Positions 58,601 to 64,000 of a DNA stretch of 64,000 bases are shown piece by piece (positions within the stretch are counted from its first letter, which is position 1; each line of letters starts with the position of its first letter). A program made the translations under genes and the position numbers. The stretch comes from Branchiostoma belcheri (lineage: Eukaryota; Chordata; Leptocardii; Amphioxiformes; Branchiostomatidae): contig NW_017803490.1 of assembly GCF_001625305.1 (NCBI RefSeq), positions 656,049 to 720,048 on the forward strand, written 5' to 3'. Below the pieces are notes generated by a model that was given only the letters and a program-made list of their open reading frames with translations, made no database searches and was not told the DNA's origin.

Positions 58601-60662
58601 TCTCCTGACTGGCTACCTCTGGATTTCTCATCATCATCTGACCCTTGAACTCTTTCATCCTCTGAGTCAGCGCCAGCCTCGTTCTCTGATTGGTCACTTT
58701 TCTCGTCTCCTGATTGGTTGGCCTCAGAGCCGCTTTGATACTCCCTTCCTGATTGGCTCTCTCGGTCAGACTGGTTGTCTTCGCTACCGGATCTCGACTG
58801 TGGGCTTGCAGACCTGGAGGGGTAGAAATACTTTTTTCAGTGTTCTGCAGAATGTCAAAATTTTGTTCTGCAATTCGAAAACACTTTCTGCAAATACATG
58901 ATACTTGAAAGTCCAGATCTTAACCCATGGCATATACAAAATTGCATTGTTGGCAAATATTTTACATGTAATTTGAAAAATACATGCAAAACTACTTGTA
59001 TATAATTATTATCGTAAAGTCAGTACTAAACACAAAAGGTCTTAAACACCATTGAACCCCTAGCCTGATTTTTTCAGTCTGCAAAATTGCAGGTTGCTGA
59101 ATTTTTTTTCTGCAATATCGAAAATGTCTCTGCAAAATGCAGACTACAGATGGGTATTCTAACACTGTGTAAATTTAAAGGGTTGATAACATTTCAACTA
59201 CATGTACAACGTTTCATGTACACTGGTGCCAGAGTATACAGTGCAATTTTACGGAATACAGTGCAATCATATTAGTATACAGTGCAATTTTATGGAATAC
59301 AGTTCCTAGTAAAACCGAATACAGCGCAATTTTACTAGGAACTGTATTCCATAAAATTGCACTGTATACTAATATGATTGCACTGTATTCCATTAAATTG
59401 CACTATATAACAACACAATTGCACTGTATTCCGTAAAATTGCACTGTATTCCGTAAAATTGCAATGTATTCCACAAAATTGCACTGTATACTCTGGCACC
59501 CCTGGTGTAGACCGAGAGGCATATGCACAGATGGTATTTCTAACACTGATACCTGGATCTAGATGGAGATCTGGATCTGGATTGTGATCTGGATCGTGAT
59601 CTGGACCGACTTCTCTCCGACTGGACGCTCCCTGACTGGTGACTTCTGCTGTCCTCGTTTTCGCTGTCGCTGGGCAGCTGTGTACCGAACAGCTCGTTCA
59701 TGTTGCCAGTTTCCTCTTCGTTGTCACTACCTGACCGCGAGGCTTTCCCATCTATAGAATGAAAAAAGCTTTTTCAGAAACATACTACATACTAGTAGTA
59801 CTATCATTACTAGAAAGGTATATTTGCAAAGCAAATGCATAATGTTTACCTTCGCATATGGTCTGCTTGGTTAATTCTCTGTTAAACACATTCATATATA
59901 TGGTTGGACAGGAGTCTAAATCCCTCCTGCTATAAAATTGCAACATGATGTAACCCAACACTAGTTACCATGGTGACAGACATATGGTTTAGGAAACTGG
60001 AATATTCTTATATCTGGATATCAAAGATTTTTATAACCCATTGGTCTTATGTTTTAGAAATATAACGGTTACCCTTACCAAGTTTGATTACATTTTACAA
60101 GCTATAGCTTCAAGATATGGGGAAAGTCCAAATTGGCATTCAGAATTCAACAGATACATGTATAAGTGTGAGGTTTTGTATATAGACTCTTCGTATGAAG
60201 GGCAATAGACACTTATTTCTGCATACCTGCACAAGTGCTGGTGGCATTCAAAACTTCATAGTCATACACCACATAAATTTTACCTGCACTCTACTACAGT
60301 GAATAACACTCGTTATAAAGGACTAGCAAACTACTCTAGAGCCTCGTGTGCTATTATATATTCCCGAGTACAATCCAACATCTAGATTTAACGTTATATC
60401 TCAAACTTGGCTAGCAAACATGCTACCGAAAGGACCCATGCCGCAAATTTTCGCCCCCCTCCCCCTCTAACCACAACTTATTCCGACACCATTTTCCTAC
60501 CGTTTATACGACAAAAAAGTTGACAAGTTCACTGGAGACAGTTCTAGACTGTGCGTACAGACTTCGTGCGGCAATGTGTGGTCTCTATGTTCTCACAAAC
60601 TCACCTGCTTGCTCGTTTTCACTGTCGACATCGCTGCCAAACAAAGCGTCCATTTCTGCCAT
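46678..60662 (-). CDS. LEO1: RNA polymerase-associated protein LEO1 (Paf1 complex)
   Basis: Nuclear subunit of the Paf1 complex, which travels with RNA polymerase II and supports elongation and histone modification. Thirteen coding exons: 60605-60662, 59553-59751, 58398-58813, 57305-57433, 56771-56895, 55576-55721, 54330-54414, 53573-53667, 50407-50541, 49525-49660, 48155-48347, 47405-47520, 46678-46779. Phase is unbroken and gives 644 aa; human LEO1 is 666. It starts [18 protein letters not shown]. The disordered acidic N-terminal part is about 1-325. The conserved core, about 328-510, shows [60 protein letters not shown] and [19 protein letters not shown]. The C-terminal part has [13 protein letters not shown] and ends [11 protein letters not shown]. 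All landmark blocks are intact. The introns hold many transposon relics and one assembly gap. Confidence 0.97.
47597..47910 (+). mobile_element. tRNA-derived SINE, long body
   Basis: GTCATGTGGCGTAGCTGTAG head, CTCAAATCCTGCC B box, CTTGGGAAAGGCACTTTACA body, and GGTTCAAACCTTACAGTCTG near the end, as in 55146. In a LEO1 intron. Confidence 0.8.
48640..48703 (+). mobile_element. LINE 3' tail, interrupted
   Basis: TAGCTGCCGCCACACCGCGTG and GAAGCTGGTGTGTTAC match the tails at 28736 and 35934. Its ACAGAT end resumes at about 49225-49240, after the insertion at 48704-49220. Confidence 0.7.
48704..49220. mobile_element. element with TAGCCTGGTTACC ends, carrying a nested element
   Basis: TAGCCTGGTTACC at 48704 and GGTAACCAGGCTA ending at 49220 are exact inverted copies. 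It splits a LINE tail and itself contains the family I element at 48823-49195. Confidence 0.7.
48823..49195. mobile_element. family I element, nested
   Basis: CAGGTCTCGAAACT to AATTTCGAGCCCTG, with a TGTCCC-rich interior like 28187-28563. The CGAGCCCTG end links it to the family H ends. Confidence 0.65.
49317..49500 (+). mobile_element. tRNA-derived SINE
   Basis: GGGGTCATGTGGTGCAACGG head, GGTTTAAACCC B box, and CCCTTGGGAAAGGCACTTAA body. It ends about 25 bases from the LEO1 exon that ends at 49525. Confidence 0.8.
49726..49931. mobile_element. palindromic MITE, family G
   Basis: Same inverted arms and GTTCCAAGAGTAGATGGGTC core as 25699-25918; the left arm is partly deleted or altered in the middle. 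Confidence 0.75.
50090..50335 (+). mobile_element. MITE, family A, left part missing
   Basis: The interior GTTAGTTTTTCCATCTATCA and the right end AACCAACAAATTAAATTGGT match family A; the left terminus is absent. Confidence 0.75.
50682..50935. mobile_element. hAT-type MITE with 8-bp target duplication
   Basis: The ends AGCACGTCGGCAGAACGTAC / GTACGTTCTGCCGACGTGCT are inverted copies, flanked by GTAATACT on both sides (50674-50681 and 50936-50943). 254 bp, in a LEO1 intron. Confidence 0.85.
51340..51470 (-). mobile_element. LINE-like tail with (TGAA)n
   Basis: About ten TGAA units followed by GACCTTTATTGCACATTTTT, the pattern of a minus-strand non-LTR 3' end. No coding remnant. Confidence 0.4.
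51468..52312 (-). mobile_element. Helitron-type element with internal tandem repeats
   Basis: In its own (minus) orientation it starts TATGGCTTCACCAC at 52312 and ends with the hairpin GCATTTGCTCTCAAGCAAAT and CTAG, next to host T. A second GTGGTGAAGCCAT lies inside the 3' hairpin as an inverted partner of the 5' end. The middle is about three tandem units of roughly 167 bp starting near 51609. Confidence 0.7.
52560..53048 (+). pseudogene. LINE reverse transcriptase C-terminal fragment
   Basis: From about 52813 it reads [20 protein letters not shown] then [16 protein letters not shown] and [15 protein letters not shown], the typical end of a non-LTR ORF2. It is interrupted upstream by a stop and a TACC array (52592-52676), and cut off by the N run at 53049. 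Confidence 0.85.
52592..52676. repeat. (CTAC)n tetranucleotide array
   Basis: CTAC/CTACCGAA units, inside the LINE remnant or just before it. Confidence 0.9.
53049..53068. other. assembly gap (20 N)
   Basis: Twenty unresolved bases. The sequence right of it repeats 52125-52312 exactly by eye, so the join may be wrong. Confidence 0.95.
53069..53253. repeat. exact copy of 52125-52312 after the gap
   Basis: It carries the 5' end of the Helitron-type element from the TTTCAAAAAAATGAAAAAAA block to GTGGTGAAGCCATA. It may be a real second copy or an assembly duplicate. Confidence 0.85.
53822..53934 (+). mobile_element. SINE head fragment
   Basis: AAAGGTTCAATTCCTGACAT as B box and CTTGTGAAAGCCACTTAATT as body. 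Diverged from the other SINEs. Confidence 0.5.
53935..54312. mobile_element. MITE with GGCATCCAGTGC ends
   Basis: GGCATCCAGTGCAGTTTTTA at the left and the inverted CGCATTGGATGCACTCC at the right. It ends about 18 bases from the LEO1 exon that ends at 54330. Fragment at 36650. Confidence 0.65.
54524..54872. mobile_element. family H element
   Basis: CATGGCTTGAAATACT to GAATTTCGAACCCTG, with GTGCACCNA blocks inside. GTAAA occurs directly before and after it. Confidence 0.7.
54933..55080 (+). mobile_element. tRNA-derived SINE fragment
   Basis: GGCCCTGTGGCTAGGTGAGC, GGTTTGATTCCCGG B box, then GAGAAAGACACTTTACATGA. Confidence 0.7.
55146..55545 (+). mobile_element. full-length tRNA-derived SINE with LINE-like tail
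   Basis: The head is GGATCGTGTGGCGCAGTCGG and GGTTTGAATCC. The long body contains GGACGTTAAATGGAGGTCCC. The 3' part ACTGGTGTGTTATGCC plus GGCGGTT resembles the LINE tails at 35934 and 28736. It ends in AAAC repeats. Confidence 0.85.
55752..55862. mobile_element. family F foldback remnant
   Basis: TTTAAAGGTAAAACTTTTGT and its inverted copy flank GATCAGAGAGACTGGTCAAA. A shortened version of 9554-9761. Confidence 0.65.
55924..56335 (+). mobile_element. MITE, family C, TAA duplication
   Basis: TAA flanks GGCCACACTGGTTTAACTTT and the inverted right end GGGTGTGGTC. The interior matches 7967-8405 (GTACCAGC-type core, CTCAAGAACTCAGTACATAC inverted). Confidence 0.8.
57012..57270. mobile_element. family H element, both ends kept
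   Basis: CAGGGCTGGAAATACTGGG to GTATTTCCAGCCCTG. The interior repeats a short GGGTGCACTGGTGCACCTA unit twice. No clear target duplication. Confidence 0.75.
57685..58047 (+). mobile_element. MITE, family A, TAA duplication
   Basis: Complete copy of the TTGGTTAACGG subtype, flanked by TAA (57682-57684 and 58048-58050). In a LEO1 intron. Confidence 0.85.
58087..58336. repeat. tandem duplication, period about 157 bp
   Basis: CTTTCATAACATCTTTGTTC and ATTCCATGAGGTCTAAGTAC occur twice, near 58104 and 58259, just downstream of the LEO1 exon ending at 58398. Confidence 0.85.
59226..59516. mobile_element. foldback element built from an AATACAGTGCAATTTTA motif
   Basis: The outer ends GTGCCAGAGTATACAGTGCA / GCACTGTATACTCTGGCAC are inverted copies. 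Inside, a motif of about 20 bases repeats many times, forward in the left part and inverted in the right, with a turning point near 59315. Confidence 0.75.
59807..60000 (-). mobile_element. family D Helitron-type element, 5' truncated
   Basis: CTAG at about 59807, the hairpin TTTGCAAAGCAAA, and the common body up to GGTGACAGAC. Confidence 0.7.
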
Positions 60663-61597
60663 GTTGGTTTGTAAAGCCTCGTTTCCGCGTTGAGCATACT
60701 AGTAGTACCCGTGAAGCGCCGCCTGGTAAGGGCGAAGGTACTGCAACTACTGATTTGGGGTCGTGTGGCGTAGCGGCAGAGTGCGCGAATCAAGAGGTCC
60801 CGGGTTCGAGTCCTGACATGCCACCGATCTTGTGCCCTTGGGAAAGGCACTTAACACGACTTTCCTCACTTCGCCCAGGTGAAAATGAGTAATGTATTGT
60901 CCCCTGTGTTGGTGGCGGCATTAAATTAAGATTAATATAAGTTGAAAAAGTGTGCTGTCACCACGTACGTCTTGTGATTACTTGTTGGAATATTGAAAAA
61001 AAAAACTGCTGATCTACACGCACCATGGCGGTACAGAACGGCTATCATAGAATAATTTGATCAGCAAAGGAGAATAATAATCGGAAAGTGCATTTTTCTC
61101 ACCAATAACTATTTCTGACGAATCTATGATTTTAAAACCAGATACGGTATGAAGGATGAAGTTGGACTCTTAGAAAGAAAGACAAGTTCAGAAATGTTGC
61201 ACAGCGCATTGAAATATTGTACCATGTTCTGATATATATACTAGTACATTGTAAATAGGTTTGTATTCAGATGTGTCAGGCTGTGCTATTCCGATACGAG
61301 AGTGGCTGACAGTTAATTGATTTGTTTCTTGTTTTGTTATTTTCATAGAGAACTTTATTGACACGGAACTCCTTGTTGTGACTATAGCGTTTATTTTTCG
61401 TGTATTTTTGTTCTATTCTAGAACAAGAGTGGCCACTTTGTGTGTTTTGTTAACGCTGGAACAACAACAACAACGACAAAAAAGCTTCGAGACCGTACGT
61501 TACGTGATAATTGACAAATATATTTCTTTAAAGAAATATATTTAGCGAAAAATTTAGCGAAAAAAAAAATAACGGCGACGCAGTTCTCTCCGACTGA
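60663..61597. other. LEO1 upstream region and 3' flank of the 142-aa gene
   Basis: It contains a SINE at 60757-60990. AATAAA on the minus strand at 61390-61395 is about 200 bases after the stop of the 142-aa gene. A short palindrome of TTTCTTTAAAGAAA lies near 61528. The LEO1 promoter should lie in the first hundred or so bases; no TATA box is obvious. Confidence 0.5.
60757..60990 (+). mobile_element. tRNA-derived SINE, tail type 1, next to the LEO1 start
   Basis: GGGGTCGTGTGGCGTAGCGG head, GGTTCGAGTCC B box, GGGAAAGGCACTTAACACGA body, poly(A) end. It begins 95 bases upstream of the LEO1 start codon. Confidence 0.85.
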
Positions 61598-62669
61598 TCA
61601 CCACTGTTGGGCGTAGTCCAGTGAAGTATACCGGCCGGGCAACTTGGCAGATCGTCGGGACATGGCGCGATGGAAGCCGTCAGCTTCTTTCAACAAGTTC
61701 CTCCTCTCCATCTTGCTCATTGGCTGCTTGATTTCTCTCCTCACCAACATTCCCAGCCTCCTTTGCAGCTCCTTGTCGAGAGGAAGTGCGTCATTCTTGG
61801 TTTCCGGTGGTGTGGGAGAGGGGGGTGGGGTTGACATTGCGCTCCCGGTCATGACAGAGGAACCGCCACTGCAGCTGAGTTGACGCCAAAAAAAAAAAAC
61901 AAGAATCAGAAAAAAATTCAGAATTACATCTGAGATTATGACGCCATCAAAATTTTGCTACGTTCTAGAACAAAAAAGTCTAGAACATGAAAATGAAACT
62001 AGAAAGGTAACATTTGCAAAGCAAATATATAATGTTTACCCGGCATCATTCAGGATTTCCCTATTTTTCAACCTTGGTAGTAATGCTCTGTTAATTCTTA
62101 TCCAAACACACCATCTCATGTGACAAGAGTCTAAATCCTGCTATAAAATTGCAACATGATGTAACCCAACACCAGTTACCATGGTGACTGAGGTCTGGTT
62201 CAGGTCATTGACCTTATTTGTTTGGAGAAGAAGTAGAGGAAACAGAGCAAAAACAATATGTTTAACTTCGGTAAACATAATAAACATAATTATCTACAAC
62301 AGCACAACAAATATGGTTACAAAATATGGCCAGACAGGAATATAAATCCCTCCTGCTGTAAAATTGCAACATGATGTAACCCAACACCAGTTACTATGGT
62401 GAGGGACGTCAACAAATCAGGCCATAGGTTAGTGTTTGGAGAAGAAGAGGAGGAACAATATGTTTTTCCTTATATTGTTTTTCCTTCGGTAAACATATTT
62501 AACGTGATCAGCCCTACCTACTGCATGATGAAGACGCCTGGCTGGACTGAGCGGAGCCCCCCTCCCGGGCGGACGCCACCTCGGAGCCCCCACAGCTGCT
62601 TTCCACCGTCAAACACCGCTTATCCAACACCTTCTGCTTTCTCTGAGCCTCCCAATGGTAAGAGGACAT
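61598..62669 (-). CDS. uncharacterised 142-aa protein, two exons
   Basis: I do not recognise the family. Exons 62518-62669 and 61598-61874 join in phase 2 to give 142 aa plus TGA. The start MSSYHWEAQRKQKVLDK is the only ATG that opens this frame with the good donor AG|GTAGGG. Residues about 21-80 are Ser/Gly/Pro-rich and look disordered. Residues about 80-142 are basic and probably helical (KELQRRLGMLVRREI, KMERRNLLKEADGFHRAM), ending KLPGRYTSLDYAQQW. No signal peptide or membrane span. The acceptor offers two AG sites six bases apart (CTCAG, then CTGCAG), which could add or drop two residues. The intron contains a Helitron-type element. The conserved-looking C-terminus is the part most useful for a homology search. 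Confidence 0.7.
61999..62278 (-). mobile_element. family D Helitron-type element, best copy
   Basis: In minus orientation it ends hairpin plus CTTTCTAG, next to host T. Its other end, CTTCGGTAAACAT, is the inverted partner of the subterminal ATGTTTACC beside the hairpin. Confidence 0.75.
62300..62496 (-). mobile_element. second, partial family D copy
   Basis: It repeats TAAATCCCTCCTGCTGTAAA through CTTCGGTAAACAT of the neighbour, without the hairpin end. Confidence 0.65.
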
Positions 62670-62910
62670 GTCCGGCCCACTTTATCCAGTCGTAAAACTT
62701 CAGGAGTGTTTTCTTTTCTTTGTTGTTGTTTTTGTGGCATCATCTTTCCGTTGTTGTTGTTGTGGCATTCTTTGTGACATCACTAAAAGAATTCGTTGTC
62801 CTTAAATGACCCGTATCCTTAAATGACCTGTATCCTATGGGTGACGTACGTTTGATATTTCTATTCCTTTATGACGCAACTTAACAATAGTGATTATTGT
62901 GAAGTTGCCC

Positions 62911-63198
62911 TCATTATGAAATCTATGTGGTCATAAAGGTTAACAAATGACTAGTAAGACCCAGTATGATATGGCGAATAATACTAGACTCTTCATATTT
63001 TCATTTCTTCACATTTTCCTCTTTTGCTGAATTGATTTCGGCATTCTATGACGTTAGTATCGTTTTCCAATACTTTTTTTTTGCAACATACGACATATTC
63101 ACTCAATTTGCACGATTTACAGTATGGTCAATTTTTTTTTTTAATGGACGAAAATTCATGCGCGCGTGGATGTCATCCATATAATCAAATCAACTTGG
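62911..63198 (+). mobile_element. MITE, family B, left end missing
   Basis: The interior TATGAAATCTATGTGGTCAT and the right end GATGTCATCCATATAATCAA match 2170 and 6250, followed by TTA. Confidence 0.75.
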
Positions 63199-63541
63199 CC
63201 TTAGGGATCACAAAAAAAAAACGTGCAACGTAGAATTTATGCGATCAAATACATTCTATTTAGGAAAACTCAATCTCAACGCAAAGCTTAGCGTTGAATT
63301 AGGGCGGGCTGACTACGATTAACGGTGAATTAAAATGTTTCGCTATGCATGACCGGTTAGCGCTGACATCGCGATCAGAAGTGGGTCATCAGGTGAATAT
63401 TATTGCTGACCTACTTGGAGGTCACTGAACTTTGACCGCTGTTGACCTCTTGCCTGATTCACCCTTTGAAAACGCCACGCAACTTCCCAGCGGCTCGACT
63501 AGACGTGATATCTGACGTTTTCGTGAGTTTCCTTCGTAGTT

Positions 63542-63779
63542 ACCCTGGGTGCCAAACTAGTATCGGGCCGTTAGCCGTTTTCCTTCGGCAGCCAAGAGCC
63601 TTTCGCCCGCCTATCTAAATAAATTATACCGCCACGGATCCGGACGAGTTGAGGCTCAACTCCTCCGTGGCCGTAATTTAGATCTTAGATATAGATAGGC
63701 GGGCTAAGGGCTCTTGGCTGCCGAAGGAAAACGGCTAACGGCCCGATACTAGAATAATACTAGTTTGGCACCCAGTGTA
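63542..63779. mobile_element. 238-bp foldback element with 10-bp target duplication
   Basis: CTTCGTAGTT flanks it exactly (63532-63541 and 63780-63789). The inverted arms, about 75 bases each, read CTGGGTGCCAAACTAGTAT then CGGGCCGTTAGCCGTTTTCC; the right arm has an 11-base duplication. Nearly identical arms suggest a young insertion. Confidence 0.85.
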
Positions 63780-63958
63780 CTTCGTAGTTGGTGTTATATA
63801 ATTACAGATACCGATATGCCACACTAGGAAAATCTACATGTATATTTAGGTTAGAAATTGACATTTGAAAGGCCGAAATGAATTGGGGAGCCGCTAGCTT
63901 GATCAAATGTATCATAATAATAGGGTTGGACTTTGGCCAAGCAAAGTTGGAGCCAGAC

Positions 63959-63991
63959 CAAGGAGGTTAAATACAAGTATTTGACCTCCCT
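63959..63991. mobile_element. third copy of the AAGGAGGTTAAATAC micro-palindrome
   Basis: AAGGAGGTTAAATACAAGTA then TTTGACCTCCCT. Its right arm has diverged, and no target duplication is clear; the window ends nine bases later. Confidence 0.55.
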
Positions 63992-64000
63992 GATCAAACC

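Larger units (their letters stand above)
62670..64000. other. upstream flank of the 142-aa gene, no further gene seen
   Basis: It contains a truncated family B MITE, a foldback element with a 10-bp duplication, and a micro-palindrome at the window end. Nothing coding is supported; 63210-63530 and 63790-63950 hold nothing I can name. Confidence 0.5.

Noticed and set aside
62396-62695. Proline-rich 99-aa plus-strand reading
   Set aside because: It is the reverse complement of exon 1 of the 142-aa gene, which has matching splice sites and phase.
1-64000. CRISPR arrays, operons, bacterial promoters, rRNA, viral or LTR-type elements
   Set aside because: The window is animal genomic DNA with spliced genes; tandem arrays present lack spacers, and no viral or LTR signature was seen.

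Overview
The window looks like invertebrate deuterostome DNA, and lancelet (Branchiostoma-type) is the best fit. It has compact host exons separated by introns packed with many small, diverse transposon relics (TAA/TTA-flanked MITEs, hAT- and Helitron-type non-autonomous elements, tRNA-derived SINEs, non-LTR LINE tails). Its protein families (an ST8 sialyltransferase, an EMI/EGF/Ig receptor, LEO1) are metazoan. The species call is inference; no database was searched.

Four host genes can be read, all on the minus strand. From left to right: (1) an alpha-2,8-sialyltransferase-like gene in 5 coding exons, 389 aa (1437-6112); (2) a 25-exon gene for a single-pass receptor-like protein of 1070 aa with signal peptide, EMI region, many EGF/laminin-type EGF modules, three calcium-binding-type or related EGFs, one Ig domain, a membrane span and a short tail (12815-32907); (3) a complete 13-exon LEO1 gene, the Paf1-complex subunit, 644 aa (46678-60662); (4) a two-exon gene for a 142-aa protein I do not recognise (61598-62669). 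All four models were built by hand; reading phase is continuous across every junction, and each ends at a stop in frame. A possible plus-strand secreted-protein gene start lies at 41039-41397, but no later exons were found.

The gaps between genes (6113-12814, 32908-46677 and the two ends) and most introns hold repeats. Several can be resolved to the base: hAT-type elements with 8-bp target duplications (46211-46600, 50682-50935), a 238-bp element with a 10-bp duplication (63542-63779), many MITEs beginning GGCC and flanked by TAA or TTA, and Helitron-type elements with a hairpin plus CTAG end. The most unusual item is a 29-33 bp palindrome carrying target duplications of its own, present three times, once inside another MITE whose sister copies show the empty site. 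A 20-N assembly gap lies at 53049-53068 with a perfectly duplicated flank. No rRNA, intact tRNA, CRISPR or viral element was seen.

The genes do not form a functional unit: one acts in Golgi glycosylation, one at the cell surface, one in transcription elongation, and one is unknown.
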